This document shows positions 6,980 through 16,624 of a DNA stretch of 64,000 bases, piece by piece. The translations under genes were made by a program, and so were the position numbers. Source of the stretch: Polaribacter sp. (lineage in GTDB: Bacteria; Bacteroidota; Bacteroidia; Flavobacteriales; Flavobacteriaceae); assembly GCA_018663625.1 (NCBI GenBank), contig JABJPX010000055.1:1-64000 (forward strand), written 5' to 3'. The first letter of the stretch is position 1. Each line of letters starts with the position of its first letter. Under the pieces are notes generated by a model. That model was not told the DNA's origin, made no database searches, and worked only from the letters and a program-made list of their open reading frames with translations.

Positions 6980-7963
6980 ATGAAGCAATTTTATACAAAG
7001 CTTAGCTTTTTGTTCTCCCTTTTTATTGCGATGAATACTTTTTCTCAAGAAACACTTCCAATTTATTGGGATTATCTTTCTGACAACGTGTATTTACTTC
7101 ACCCTGCTGCTGCAGGAATTGGAAATTCGTCTAAATTAAGGTTTACAGCAAGACAGCAATGGCAAGGTATACCCAATGCTCCCGCTTTACAGACATTAAG
7201 TTTTCATACAAAATTAGGAGAAGAAACCAATGCTGGATATGGTTTTGTGTTGTTCAACGACCAAAACGGATTTCATTCTCAACAGGGTTTGCAAGGAACC
7301 TATGCGTATCATTTGCCGCTGAGTGATGGCCGCTTGTTTGAACAACTTTCTTTTGGATTGTCTTTTACATTTGTTCAAAATCAGTCCGATCAAAGATCGT
7401 TTTTTGGAGATCCTGCGATTGCACAAGTTATCGAAAGTACTTCATATTACAACGCGGATTTTGGAATGTCTTATCATTTGGGAGGTTTTTCTTCTTATTT
7501 TACAATAAAAAACCTTTTACTTACAGCTAAGAATTATTTAAACATTAACGAGCCCCTCGATTTAAGGAACTATATCTTTACGGCAGGGTATTACTTTGGT
7601 CAAGAAAATGCAGTACAATTAGAACCTTCTGTGATGCTACAGTTTAGAGAAGGTACTGGCGAACGTTTTGCCGACGTAAATTTAAAAGCCTACAAGACTT
7701 TTGGCGATACCCAATTATGGGCTGCTTTGTCTTATAGAAAAAGCCTTGATGCTGGCGCGATTGAGAATGCACAATACATAACACCAATTGTGGGGTTGAA
7801 CTATAAAAATTTCATGTTTTCCTACACCTATACACGACAAATGAATGACATTGTACTAACGAACAAGGGGTTCAATCAAATAAGTGTTGGGTTGAATTTA
7901 TTTACAAAGGAGCCAAGAGGTGCTGCTTGTCCAAACATTAATTCTGTTTTTAACAGCTTTTAG
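6980..7963 (+). CDS. PorP/SprF family type IX secretion outer-membrane protein
   Basis: A 327-residue protein with a signal peptide ending near FSQ (about residue 22). The conserved opening LPIYWDYLSDNVYLLHPAAAG matches the PorP/SprF start, where the mature protein notes the positions of missing or surplus inserts in a predicted beta barrel. PorP/SprF proteins work with type IX secretion and gliding; many paralogues sit beside a large secreted adhesin, but no adhesin gene is adjacent here. The end GLNLFTKEPRGAACPN is atypical in carrying a terminal cysteine. It ends in a 4-nt convergent overlap with murI. The precise partner is unknown. Confidence 0.85.
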   Translation: MKQFYTKLSFLFSLFIAMNTFSQETLPIYWDYLSDNVYLLHPAAAGIGNSSKLRFTARQQWQGIPNAPALQTLSFHTKLGEETNAGYGFVLFNDQNGFHSQQGLQGTYAYHLPLSDGRLFEQLSFGLSFTFVQNQSDQRSFFGDPAIAQVIESTSYYNADFGMSYHLGGFSSYFTIKNLLLTAKNYLNINEPLDLRNYIFTAGYYFGQENAVQLEPSVMLQFREGTGERFADVNLKAYKTFGDTQLWAALSYRKSLDAGAIENAQYITPIVGLNYKNFMFSYTYTRQMNDIVLTNKGFNQISVGLNLFTKEPRGAACPNINSVFNSF

Positions 7964-8766
7964 AAGTCCGTTTCTAGAAGTATCAAAGATTTTTCTTTTT
8001 CACAGTCTGCTAGCAATTCGGTTAAGGTATTTTTGTCCCTATTAATCAAAAATTGATGCGAGCGCTTGTTTTTGGTTTGGATTGTTTTTAATAGGCCTGC
8101 TTCAGACAATACTTTCTTGGTTTGTTTAGCAACGGCCTGTCCAGAATCGATAATGTGTATTTTAGGACCAATAATTTTTCGAATTTGGGGAATTAAATAG
8201 GGGTAATGCGTGCAACCCAATACCAAACAATCTATATTTTCGGAAACCATCGGCATCAGGTAGTGCTGCAATAACTGTGTCATTTCTTCAGAATCTAATT
8301 TTCCGTTTTCTATGAGTGCAACCAGTCCAGTGCCAATTTGCTCTACAATTTTAATTTCTTTGTCTAGTTTTTGAGATGTCTTTTCAAAAAGCCCACTGTT
8401 TAAAGTTCCTTTGGTAGCCAATATACCAATGGTATTGGTTTTGGTTTGAAGTGCTGCGGGTTTTATTGCGGGCTCTATGCCGATAAAAGGTACTTCATAG
8501 TGTTTTCGTAAATAGGCAATGGCATTGGTTGTTGCTGTGTTGCAGGCAACCACAATAATTTTACAGTTTCTGTTGAGTAGGTACTCTGTATTTTTAATGG
8601 CCAATGCAATGATCTCTTCTTTGCTTTTCGTGCCGTAGGGAGCGTGTTTGCTGTCCGAGAGATACAAGGTGCTCTCTAGGGGTAATAAGTGGTTAATTTC
8701 CTTCCAGATAGAAGTGCCACCAACTCCAGAATCAAAGATTCCGATCGAAAAGTCTTTTTGTATCAT
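7960..8766 (-). CDS. murI: Glutamate racemase
   Basis: A 268-residue racemase that makes D-glutamate for peptidoglycan in the cytoplasm. Both catalytic cysteines are present: Cys75 in ACNTATT and Cys185 in GCTHYP, with the N-terminal FDSGVGG loop and His187. The length is typical. A strong terminator separates it from the upstream ompH gene, so it probably has its own promoter, though it follows the outer-membrane biogenesis cluster in the same direction. Its last bases overlap the end of the convergent porP/sprF gene. Confidence 0.96.
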   Translation of the reverse strand: MIQKDFSIGIFDSGVGGTSIWKEINHLLPLESTLYLSDSKHAPYGTKSKEEIIALAIKNTEYLLNRNCKIIVVACNTATTNAIAYLRKHYEVPFIGIEPAIKPAALQTKTNTIGILATKGTLNSGLFEKTSQKLDKEIKIVEQIGTGLVALIENGKLDSEEMTQLLQHYLMPMVSENIDCLVLGCTHYPYLIPQIRKIIGPKIHIIDSGQAVAKQTKKVLSEAGLLKTIQTKNKRSHQFLINRDKNTLTELLADCEKEKSLILLETDF

Positions 8767-8776
8767 TGTGGTAAAA

Positions 8777-8812
8777 ATAAAAAAACCTACTCAAAAAGAG
8801 TAGGTTTTTTTT
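8777..8812 (-). terminator. Intrinsic terminator after the bamA-ompH cluster
   Basis: A 7-bp CCTACTC/GAGTAGG core extends through A:T pairs on both sides with a 5-nt A loop. It lies 20 nt after the stop of the small ompH gene on the minus strand and just before murI. Confidence 0.85.
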
Positions 8813-8831
8813 ATTTAATAAAAAGAGGTCC

Positions 8832-9353
8832 TTAGTTTCTTGGTTGTGGATCTGCTAATAAACCTAACTTTGCTTTTACTGCTTCGTATAAGTCTTCTCC
8901 TTTTTTAACAATTAACATGTTTGAAGTAAAAACGTACAAAATACCTTTTGTAGCTGCTACTGCGTTAATTGCGTCAATTGCTTTTTTGTTAATTGGCTCT
9001 AAACCTTTGCTTTGTATTTGTTGCAATTCTTGTGGTGCCATTTGTTGTGCATTCTGAAGTCTTTGGTAGTCTCCTTGCAATTCTGCTTTTCTTTTTTGAT
9101 TGGTTTCATCTGTTTGAGTTGTTGCTTCAGCATCGTACTTCTTTGCTTTGTTCTCAAACTTTTTCTTCATACCTTCAATATCGTCTTTCATTGTCTTTGC
9201 TTTCTTGTCTAAGTCTGCAAACAATGCTCTTGTTTCTGACATATTAGCAACAACTCTTTCAAAATCAACATGAGCTACTTTTTGTGCATTTGTGATACCA
9301 CCAAATCCTAATGTAAACACAGCAATTAATAGTAACGTTTTAAAATTTTTCAT
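8832..9353 (-). CDS. OmpH/Skp-family periplasmic chaperone
   Basis: A 173-residue protein with a signal peptide (cleavage near NAQ, residue 24), the Skp start QKVAHVDFERVVANM, a long charged coiled coil (about 45-120) and a hydrophobic C-terminal core. Skp-like trimers hold unfolded outer-membrane proteins in the periplasm for the BAM complex. It is the last gene of the uppS-bamA-ompH-ompH cluster, 16 nt after its larger paralogue, and is closed by the hairpin at 8777-8812. Confidence 0.92.
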   Translation of the reverse strand: MKNFKTLLLIAVFTLGFGGITNAQKVAHVDFERVVANMSETRALFADLDKKAKTMKDDIEGMKKKFENKAKKYDAEATTQTDETNQKRKAELQGDYQRLQNAQQMAPQELQQIQSKGLEPINKKAIDAINAVAATKGILYVFTSNMLIVKKGEDLYEAVKAKLGLLADPQPRN

Positions 9354-9369
9354 CCTTGGTTTAATTTAA

Positions 9370-10146
9370 TTAATTATTATTGTTTTTTTGTTCTTCTTTT
9401 TTCTTTTTTGCAGCTTCCTGCTTCTCTTTTAATTGCTTTCTTTTTGCTTCTTTTTTTGCTAATAATTCAGCTCTTCTATCTGCAATAAGTTGCTTTTTAT
9501 TTTCTTTCTTCGCAAGTAATTCGTCTCTTTTCTTTTTCTTCGCTGCTAACAGTGCTTTTTGTTTGTCACTTACTTCTTTTGGAACTGTTTTCTTTTCTTG
9601 TTGTTTTGCCTTTCGATCTGTAACTTTTCGAGTCTTATCTATCGATGCTAAAACAATTTCGCTAATATCGTATTTTTTATTTGAATATAGCATAATCAAT
9701 TCGCTAGATTTATCAAAAACGAAGTCATATTTTTTTGCTTTTACAATTTTTTGAACTTCATAGTAAACTTGATCTTGAATTGGCTTGACCAATTGCTTTC
9801 TAACGAGAAACATATCTCCATTTGGACCAAAATACAAAGATTCCAATCTTCGTAATTCTTCCTGTTTTAAAGCAATGTCTTCCTCTTTTTCTTCGATTAA
9901 ATCGTTGGTAAGAATTGCTTTTTCGTTGGCTAAATCTGTTTTTAGAACTTCAATGTGCCTTGCTTCAGTGTCTAGGTTCTTTTTCCACTTTGCAATTTTG
10001 TCATTCAATGTGTTTTGAGCTTGGATGTATTCTGGAAGGTTTTCTAGAATATACTCCATGTCAATATAGGCAATTCGTTGACTTTTTTGGGCATAACTCC
10101 CAAATGCCATCAATGAAAGAACGATAAATAAAACTAATTTTCTCAT
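9370..10146 (-). CDS. OmpH/Skp-family protein with long lysine-rich tail
   Basis: A 258-residue Skp-like protein. The signal peptide ends near YAQ (residue 20), then QRIAYIDMEYIL and a coiled coil, with the Skp core complete by about residue 170. The last 85 residues are an extremely basic, helical tail with imperfect repeats such as ELLAKKE, rich in Lys, Glu, Gln and Ala and ending in four Asn. The tail is absent from the paralogue next door. It may bind phospholipid headgroups, peptidoglycan or client proteins; this is not known. It sits 62 nt downstream of bamA. Confidence 0.9.
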   Translation of the reverse strand: MRKLVLFIVLSLMAFGSYAQKSQRIAYIDMEYILENLPEYIQAQNTLNDKIAKWKKNLDTEARHIEVLKTDLANEKAILTNDLIEEKEEDIALKQEELRRLESLYFGPNGDMFLVRKQLVKPIQDQVYYEVQKIVKAKKYDFVFDKSSELIMLYSNKKYDISEIVLASIDKTRKVTDRKAKQQEKKTVPKEVSDKQKALLAAKKKKRDELLAKKENKKQLIADRRAELLAKKEAKRKQLKEKQEAAKKKKEEQKNNNN

Positions 10147-10208
10147 TTATATTATGTGTTTATAAAAAACCGTGCCAAAAAAGGACATCTTACAAATGTA
10201 CTATTTTC

Positions 10209-12791
10209 TTAGAACTGTCTTCCGATTATAAAATGCGTTTGCCAACCCGATTTTAATACTTGTCCAGGCAATGGATCAAATCCATGGGCAAAATCAATTC
10301 CTAAAAGACCAAATGCAGGCATAAATACTCTAATTCCTACTCCTGCAGATCTCTTTACTTCAAACGGTTTAAATTCATCAAAAGTATCATATGAGTTTCC
10401 TGCTTCTAAAAATCCAACCGCATATATGGATGCAGAAGGTGTATCTGTAATAGAATACCTTAGTTCTAATTGGTATTTGCTGTACATGGTTCCCCCTCCA
10501 TTTTCTAATGGTGTTAAACGGCTATTTTCATACCCTCTTAATCCAATGGTTTCTCTACCATCTAATTGAAACGCTGCAACGCCATCTCCTCCTACAAAAT
10601 ATCTTTCAAATGGTGTATGACCAACAGCTTCATTGTAGTAGCCTAAATAGCCAATTTCTATGTTTTTCATAAGCACCAACTTATCGGTGAAACCGGTATA
10701 CCATTTTCCCTTCATGCTTATTTTATAGTATTCCAACCATTTGTAGTTTTCTGCAATTTTATCATTCTTTTCTTCTGCGGTTAAGTCTTCAGAAACCGAA
10801 TAATCTTTCCCGTTGATTAGTGAGTAGGGAAGGGTTGCTTTTACTCCGACAGAAAACTCAGATCCATAAGTAGGGAAAATTAAACTTGGTCCCGACGAGT
10901 TTCTTGTTAAACTCACATTGTAGGCCAAATTGTTTAAGGTTCCATTACTTAAAACATCACTACCAACTCTAAAGCCATAGTTGTTTAAATTGAAACTTTG
11001 GTAGCTAATGCTTTGTGATAATTGAAAGAAATCATCTGGCCATTGTAATCGTTGTCCTAAGCCTAAGGAAGCTCCAATGATTCCTAAACTTTGATCTCTG
11101 TCTACTTCAAAAGTTTGTGGATTAATCTGATATTGATTTGATGAATAAATAGAGAATGATAATGATTTTGGTTTTCTACCTCCTAACCAAGGTTCTGAGA
11201 ATGAAAAACTATAAGTATTGTAGGTTCTACTAGATTGTAAACGAATCGATAGTGTTTGACCGTCTCCCATTGGTAAGGGTTTGTAGGCCGCTTTATTGAA
11301 CATGTTACGGAAAGAGAAATTGTTAAAAGACAGTCCAAGGGTTCCAATGAAGGATCCTCCACCGTATCCTCCTTGTAGCTCTATTTGACTTCCTCCTTTT
11401 TCAACGACATTGAAATTAATGTCCGCCGTTTTGTTTTGATAATCTGGATTGACATCAGGTATTACATTTTGATCAAAAAATCCGAGTTGCCCAATTTCAC
11501 GAATGGATCGAATAATGGCACTTCTGCTAAATAAATCGCCTGGTTTTACACGCAATTCTCTAAACAATACATGATCGTTTGTTTTGTCATTTCCTGAAAC
11601 AGATACTTTTTTAATAGTTGCTTTTTCGTCTTCTCGAATTCTGATTTCTACGGTAATAGAATCGTTTTCTACTTTAGTTTCTACAGCATTTACTGAAGAA
11701 AACAAAAATCCATTGTCTTGATACAAGGTTGATAAATCTTGGGATGTCGGACTTCCGTCTCCACTCACACGTTCTTTTAAAACAACCCCATTGTAAACGT
11801 CTCCATTTTCGATGCGTAAGAATTGCTTTAAATACTCATTGGTGTATTCTTTGTTTCCAACAAATAAAATTTCAGAGAAACGGTATTGTCGTCCTTCTTC
11901 CAATTCAATTTCTAAGTTGATGGTGTTGTCGTCGTTCCAAGTAAGTTTGTCACTTAAAATACGTGCATCTCGATATCCTAAAGTACTATACATCGATAAA
12001 ATGCTTTCTAAATCTTCTCGATAGTCTTCTTCAATATATTTGGATCCTTTCCAAAAACGCCCAAAGAATTTTCTTTTGGTGTTTTTCATTGCTTTTCGCA
12101 ATTTGTAGCTAGATAGTGATGCGTTGCCAATGAAATCAATATTTTTAATTTTGATCTTATTGCCTTTGTCAATTAGAATTGACATGTTTACCGTATTGAT
12201 ATCTGTAGTATCGTTTTGAATAGCTAAATTCACTTTCGTTTTTAAATATCCTTTGTCGGTATATTTCTTTTCGAAGTAATTTTTGGTAGTAACAATGAGG
12301 TTGTCAGTTACCATTGCTCCAATTTTTAATTCGGCCTCATCAATCAGCGTTTTTGCTTTTGATTTTTTAACACCACTTATTTTTACGGTATTTAATTGTG
12401 GCAATTCTTGTACATCAAATTGAAGATATACAGACGTACTGTCTACTTTTTCAAGATATACATCTACGTTGCTAAATTGTTTACTCTCATATAATTTTTT
12501 GATGGCACTGGTCAATTTATCTCCCGGAAGTTTAATTTTCAATCCAGGTCTTAGTCCTGTAAAAACACGAACGGTTTCTTCGCTAAACTTTTTTAACCCT
12601 GTAACACTAATGCCTCCTAAAATATATTCTTTTCCTTCAACGAAAGTAATATTCTGAATAAGGGTATCTTTTTTAATTTGAGTAATACTGTCAGTTTTTG
12701 TTTGCGAATTTGCAATCAAAGTAAAAAAAAGTGCAGTAAATACTAATACAACAGAAATGCTATTCTGTAATTTGTTCGCTTGTTTTTCCAA
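10209..12791 (-). CDS. bamA: Outer-membrane protein assembly factor BamA
   Basis: An 860-residue Omp85 protein. A signal peptide is followed by POTRA repeats (about residues 50-430) and a 16-strand barrel domain (about 450-860) that ends in a terminal phenylalanine (GRQF), the signal recognised by the assembly machinery. The barrel has the segment FFQSISYQ-like FQLSQSISYQS and the lid-loop-region motif VGGDGVAAF. It inserts beta barrels into the outer membrane. The start overlaps the end of uppS by 32 nt, so translation may be coupled. The two ompH genes follow, as is common in this phylum. Confidence 0.95.
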   Translation of the reverse strand: MEKQANKLQNSISVVLVFTALFFTLIANSQTKTDSITQIKKDTLIQNITFVEGKEYILGGISVTGLKKFSEETVRVFTGLRPGLKIKLPGDKLTSAIKKLYESKQFSNVDVYLEKVDSTSVYLQFDVQELPQLNTVKISGVKKSKAKTLIDEAELKIGAMVTDNLIVTTKNYFEKKYTDKGYLKTKVNLAIQNDTTDINTVNMSILIDKGNKIKIKNIDFIGNASLSSYKLRKAMKNTKRKFFGRFWKGSKYIEEDYREDLESILSMYSTLGYRDARILSDKLTWNDDNTINLEIELEEGRQYRFSEILFVGNKEYTNEYLKQFLRIENGDVYNGVVLKERVSGDGSPTSQDLSTLYQDNGFLFSSVNAVETKVENDSITVEIRIREDEKATIKKVSVSGNDKTNDHVLFRELRVKPGDLFSRSAIIRSIREIGQLGFFDQNVIPDVNPDYQNKTADINFNVVEKGGSQIELQGGYGGGSFIGTLGLSFNNFSFRNMFNKAAYKPLPMGDGQTLSIRLQSSRTYNTYSFSFSEPWLGGRKPKSLSFSIYSSNQYQINPQTFEVDRDQSLGIIGASLGLGQRLQWPDDFFQLSQSISYQSFNLNNYGFRVGSDVLSNGTLNNLAYNVSLTRNSSGPSLIFPTYGSEFSVGVKATLPYSLINGKDYSVSEDLTAEEKNDKIAENYKWLEYYKISMKGKWYTGFTDKLVLMKNIEIGYLGYYNEAVGHTPFERYFVGGDGVAAFQLDGRETIGLRGYENSRLTPLENGGGTMYSKYQLELRYSITDTPSASIYAVGFLEAGNSYDTFDEFKPFEVKRSAGVGIRVFMPAFGLLGIDFAHGFDPLPGQVLKSGWQTHFIIGRQF

Positions 12792-13503
12792 ATCTTCGTT
12801 CTCTATTCTGATATTCTATTATTGCATCATAAAAATGCGCTTCTCTAAAGTCTGGCCAAAGTATATCTGTGAAATATAATTCGGCATATGCCATTTGCCA
12901 TAATAAGAAATTACTAAGGCGTTGTTCTCCACTCGTTCTTATCATTAAATCAACGTCGGGCAAATTAAATGTATATAAATGGTTATTTATAGTGTTTTCG
13001 TTTATTTCTTTTATTAAAAGTTCTTTATTAACAACTTTTTTAGATATGTTTTTGATTGTTTTAACAATTTCTTCTCGAGATCCATAACTTAATGCCAAAG
13101 TGAGTATGATTCTCGTATTGTCTTTTGTGTCAGAAATCACCCCTTTCAAAACTTTTTGTGCTTTGTCAGGCAGATTTTCAATTCCTCCAATGGCATTTAT
13201 CCGAACGCCGTTTTTTTGAAAGTCTTTCAGTTCTTTATTCAAAGAATGAACTAAGAGACTCATTAATGCATCTACTTCCAATTTAGGCCGTTTCCAATTC
13301 TCGGTAGAAAAGGCATATAATGTGATTGCTTCAATACCAATTTCCGTAGCTGCTTTTACCGTTTCGCGAACTGCTGTAAGCGCATTTTTATGGCCAAAAA
13401 CTCTACTCATTCCCTTACTTTTTGCCCAGCGCCCATTTCCATCCATAATAATGGCAACGTGTTTTGGAACATTATGTAAATTAATTTGTAGTTTTTTATC
13501 CAT
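12760..13503 (-). CDS. uppS: Isoprenyl (undecaprenyl) diphosphate synthase
   Basis: A 247-residue cis-prenyltransferase. The catalytic IMDGNGRWAK block has Asp21, followed by the GH block near residue 40; the C-terminal RTSGEQRLSNFLLWQ and AELYFTDILWPDF blocks bind the isopentenyl substrate. It makes the C55 carrier for cell-wall and surface polysaccharide. It is 4 nt downstream of the DUF6089 gene and overlaps bamA, so one transcript may span DUF6089, uppS, bamA and both ompH genes. Confidence 0.96.
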   Translation of the reverse strand: MDKKLQINLHNVPKHVAIIMDGNGRWAKSKGMSRVFGHKNALTAVRETVKAATEIGIEAITLYAFSTENWKRPKLEVDALMSLLVHSLNKELKDFQKNGVRINAIGGIENLPDKAQKVLKGVISDTKDNTRIILTLALSYGSREEIVKTIKNISKKVVNKELLIKEINENTINNHLYTFNLPDVDLMIRTSGEQRLSNFLLWQMAYAELYFTDILWPDFREAHFYDAIIEYQNRERRFGKTSEQITE

Positions 13504-13506
13504 AAA

Positions 13507-14190
13507 TTATAATCCTTTTGTGTAACAGGCTGGTCGACCAAATGTATATACGAGTGAAACCCCTGTGAAGGCATACCAATCATTTCCATTACCACCAAAA
13601 TCCAATGCCGGAAATTCCCCGGTTGTATAATCTAAATCGTCCTCAAAAGTATACCTTACTTTCGCTTCTATTGCAAAGGCTAAAGCGCCTCCGAGTTTTG
13701 ATTTATACCCTACGCCAAATGGAATTGCAAAGGAGGTTTTGTTGGCATAAGTAATGGCACCATTGGCGGCAACATTTTGTGCAGTTTTATATTGAAATGA
13801 AGCCAGTTCAATTAGAATATAAGGAGTTGCCGATTTTCCTGGAGAAGAAATATCGTACTCATAAAAATTATATTCTAAACCCACTGCAAATTCATTTATG
13901 GTGTTGTTAAATTGAAATCCTCTCTCTATTTTATAATCGGTGTTTGCATCTTTGTCATCATTAGCAATTGGAAGGTAACTAAAAGTACCTCTTAGGGCCA
14001 TTCTTGGATTCCAGTTCCATTTATAAATGAATCCTCCTGCAAGTTGGTTGGGATAAATGTAATGGGTACGCCCAATATCTCCCACATAGTTTGACCCTCC
14101 TACAAAGAATCCGATTTCATTAATTTGACCCAATGAAATGGATGAAAAACTGATACAAATTAAGAATAATATACATTTTTTCATGTTCAA
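13507..14190 (-). CDS. DUF6089 family outer-membrane beta-barrel protein
   Basis: A 227-residue protein with a signal peptide ending near SLGQ. It begins INEIGFFVGGSNYVGDIG, characteristic of the DUF6089 family, and continues with alternating beta strands typical of an 8-strand barrel, including RGTFSYLPI and FAVGLEYNFYEYD. It always seems to sit before uppS and bamA in this family of bacteria, which suggests a link to envelope assembly, but no function has been assigned. The mature region ends with a cysteine-containing PACYTKGL. Confidence 0.85.
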   Translation of the reverse strand: MNMKKCILFLICISFSSISLGQINEIGFFVGGSNYVGDIGRTHYIYPNQLAGGFIYKWNWNPRMALRGTFSYLPIANDDKDANTDYKIERGFQFNNTINEFAVGLEYNFYEYDISSPGKSATPYILIELASFQYKTAQNVAANGAITYANKTSFAIPFGVGYKSKLGGALAFAIEAKVRYTFEDDLDYTTGEFPALDFGGNGNDWYAFTGVSLVYTFGRPACYTKGL

Positions 14191-14269
14191 AAATAGCGTG
14201 CAAATATATGGATTTCAATTTGCTTTAAAAAGTTAATATCCAGTCTTTTTTGAATAACAACGAATTTGC

Positions 14270-15190
14270 TTATTTATTGTTGGATTTTATGGGAAAAGGG
14301 GATTCATTTCGAATATCTTCTCCCCAGAGTAATTTGCTTCGAAGTGTCTGTAAAAAAGATTGATTGTTTGGCAACATACTTTTTATAGTAAATGGCGCTT
14401 TGGCGATAAAAATTTTGGTCCCTATCGGAATAGTAGCAATCCGAGAATCTAATGATATTAAAAACTTTTTCTCTCGTGCGTCTACTTCCAATTCGATGTT
14501 GGTGTCATCTGGAATGACCATGGGCCGCGCATTTAAGTTGTGGGGTGCAATGGGCGTGATGACCAAACTTTTTGAAGCAGGTAAAATTACCGGACCATTG
14601 CAGCTTAGTGAATATCCCGTAGAACCAGTGGGTGTTGCTATAATTAAACCATCTGCCCAATAATTGGTGAGGTATTCTTTATTTAAATAGGTTTGTACAC
14701 CAATCATTGAAGTGGTGTTTTTTCGAGAAATTGTAATTTCGTTTAAAGCGAAATTTAATTCTTTGAGGCTATTTATTTCTGGCTCGGTTCGAATGCTTAA
14801 TAGTGTACGTTCTTGAATTGTGAAATCGCCATTCATAACACAGGCAACACTTTCTCTAATTGCGTCCTTCTTAATGGATGCCAAGAAGCCCATTCGACCT
14901 GCATTGATTCCTAAAATTGGAATGTTTAAATCTCTAACATAGGTGATTGCTCTCAAAATAGTACCATCGCCACCAATGGTAAATAACAAATCGAAAGAGG
15001 TATTTAAATCATTGAAATGCGCAAATGTTTGGTACTTTTTATCCAAAACATTATTCTGGTTTAAAAGCGTGTAAAATTGTTTTTCAAAAAAAACAACAAC
15101 TTGCTGTTCTTCCAATACACTTAAAAGAATTTGAACTTCTTTTTCTGTCGTTAAAGAATAAGATTGCCCGTAAATTGCTATTTTTTTCAT
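14270..15190 (-). CDS. nadK: NAD kinase
   Basis: A 306-residue ATP-dependent NAD kinase that makes NADP. It has GGDGT at residues 73-77, NAGRMGFLA, and PTGSTGYSLSCNGPVI, all hallmarks of the family. I use the ATG at 15190. An in-frame TTG just before it would add one Met, but the ATG overlaps the stop of the CBS-domain gene by one base (TGATG), the usual coupled arrangement. Upstream CBS and downstream DUF6089 genes lie on the same strand. Confidence 0.96.
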   Translation of the reverse strand: MKKIAIYGQSYSLTTEKEVQILLSVLEEQQVVVFFEKQFYTLLNQNNVLDKKYQTFAHFNDLNTSFDLLFTIGGDGTILRAITYVRDLNIPILGINAGRMGFLASIKKDAIRESVACVMNGDFTIQERTLLSIRTEPEINSLKELNFALNEITISRKNTTSMIGVQTYLNKEYLTNYWADGLIIATPTGSTGYSLSCNGPVILPASKSLVITPIAPHNLNARPMVIPDDTNIELEVDAREKKFLISLDSRIATIPIGTKIFIAKAPFTIKSMLPNNQSFLQTLRSKLLWGEDIRNESPFPIKSNNK

Positions 15191-15849
15191 CAAATATTGA
15201 GGTATTTTTGAAGGTATTGAGATCTGTTTTTTAAATCGTCTAAATACGAATCATTTTCATGAGAAGATACAATGATATATTCGTATCTTCTAAAAGTTTG
15301 GATGATTTCAGTGATTTTTTGTGTGATTACTTTTAAGGTTACTTGCACACTGCCTGCTTTTTTCTCGGAGATGTAGCAGCCTAATAATTTTCCTCCGCTT
15401 GCTTCCACAATTTGTGAAATTCGAGACATTGAAAAATTATTTTCTACCGTTTCTATAACCAAAGTTTCACTTTCTTCATTCATAAAGGGACTGGATGCAA
15501 AAACATCTAAGACATCGCATAGATCATAATATCCAAGGTATTTTTTTGTAGGATCTAAAACCGGAATTACCGTAGCATCATTGTCTGCAAAAATTTGTAG
15601 CAATGCCAAAACAGTGGTCTCTTCATCTGCAAAGAAATAGGTTAAAAGATGATTGTATTCCGACAATAAAGCCGTCTTGTTTTCTATGGTTTGAATATCA
15701 CTTTCAGAAAATGAACCTAAGAAAATACCGTTTTCTACCACATTAAAATGGGTAATCGGATAATCATTGAACAACTTTTGAGCCTTTTCTACTGTGCTTT
15801 TGGGTGTTAATGATTTAATTTCTTTTAAGATGTAATCTGTAATGTTCAT
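15190..15849 (-). CDS. CBS-domain protein
   Basis: A 219-residue protein with two tandem CBS motifs in the first 125 residues, then an alpha/beta C-terminal part resembling an ACT-like domain (about 140-205, ISQIVEASGGKLLGCYISE). CBS pairs bind adenine nucleotides. Coupled by a TGATG overlap to nadK, it could report nucleotide levels for that pathway, but this is inference only. No enzyme domain is attached. Confidence 0.85.
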   Translation of the reverse strand: MNITDYILKEIKSLTPKSTVEKAQKLFNDYPITHFNVVENGIFLGSFSESDIQTIENKTALLSEYNHLLTYFFADEETTVLALLQIFADNDATVIPVLDPTKKYLGYYDLCDVLDVFASSPFMNEESETLVIETVENNFSMSRISQIVEASGGKLLGCYISEKKAGSVQVTLKVITQKITEIIQTFRRYEYIIVSSHENDSYLDDLKNRSQYLQKYLNI

Positions 15850-15884
15850 GTACTACGAATATAGGATAAAATCATTTAATGAGT

Positions 15885-15892
15885 TATCTTTG
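15885..15892 (+). promoter_or_regulatory. -7 element of the pdxJ promoter
   Basis: TATCTTTG matches the TAnnTTTG consensus and lies 17 nt before the pdxJ ATG, giving a very short leader. No clear -33 TTG is seen at the usual spacing. Confidence 0.5.
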
Positions 15893-15909
15893 CAACCTAA
15901 TTTTAGACA

Positions 15910-16623
15910 ATGACAAAGTTAAGTGTAAATATCAATAAAATTGCAACTTTACGCAATTCAAGAGGTGGAGACGTTCCTAACCTCTTACAAGTAGCTTCCG
16001 ATATTCAGGATTTTGGTGCTCAGGGCATTACCATTCATCCCAGACCTGACGAACGTCATATCAAATATCAAGACGCGAGAGACTTGGTTTCTGTGGTTCA
16101 TACAGAATACAATATTGAAGGAAATCCAATTCAATCTTTTATCGATTTAGTATTAGAAACAAAACCTACGCAAGTTACTTTGGTACCCGATGGAGTAGAT
16201 GCCATTACCTCGAATGCAGGGTGGGATACTCTACAACACCAGTCTTTTTTGCAAGAGGTGATTGGTGAGTTTCAACAAAACGGAATTCGTACTTCGGTAT
16301 TTATTGGTACCGATTTAAAACTGATTGAAGCGGCCGCAAAAACGGGTGCAGATCGTATAGAACTTTATACAGAAGATTTTGCAACTCATTATGCCAAGGG
16401 AAACAAAGCTGCTATAAAACCCTATACTGAAGCCGCTATTTTAGCACATTCTTTAGGATTAGGAATCAATGCAGGACACGATTTGAGTTTAGAGAATATT
16501 CAATTTTTTAAAGAAAATATTCCGCATTTAGCTGAAGTTTCTATTGGACATGCACTGATTGCTGAAAGTCTTTATTTAGGACTTGAAAATGTTGTAAACA
16601 TGTACTTACATCGATTACAATAA
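15910..16623 (+). CDS. pdxJ: Pyridoxine 5'-phosphate synthase
   Basis: A 237-residue TIM-barrel enzyme that condenses 1-deoxyxylulose 5-phosphate with aminoacetone phosphate to give vitamin B6 phosphate. Conserved features are [13 protein letters not shown] at the start, [12 protein letters not shown] near residue 45, [12 protein letters not shown] and the GINAGHDLS block. The next gene begins 2 nt after its stop, so the two are co-transcribed. It diverges from the CBS-nadK pair. Confidence 0.96.
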   Translation: MTKLSVNINKIATLRNSRGGDVPNLLQVASDIQDFGAQGITIHPRPDERHIKYQDARDLVSVVHTEYNIEGNPIQSFIDLVLETKPTQVTLVPDGVDAITSNAGWDTLQHQSFLQEVIGEFQQNGIRTSVFIGTDLKLIEAAAKTGADRIELYTEDFATHYAKGNKAAIKPYTEAAILAHSLGLGINAGHDLSLENIQFFKENIPHLAEVSIGHALIAESLYLGLENVVNMYLHRLQ

Positions 16624-16624
16624 C

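Noticed and set aside
6768-6983. A 71-codon plus-strand frame ending with ATGA overlap to porP/sprF
   Set aside because: It is composed of AT-driven residues (Phe, Lys, Tyr, Leu), has no recognisable feature, and lies in the promoter region. Overlap with the start is likely chance.
8993-9754. Long plus-strand frames rich in Phe, Leu and Ser opposite the ompH genes
   Set aside because: These are antisense shadows of lysine- and glutamate-rich coiled-coil codons.
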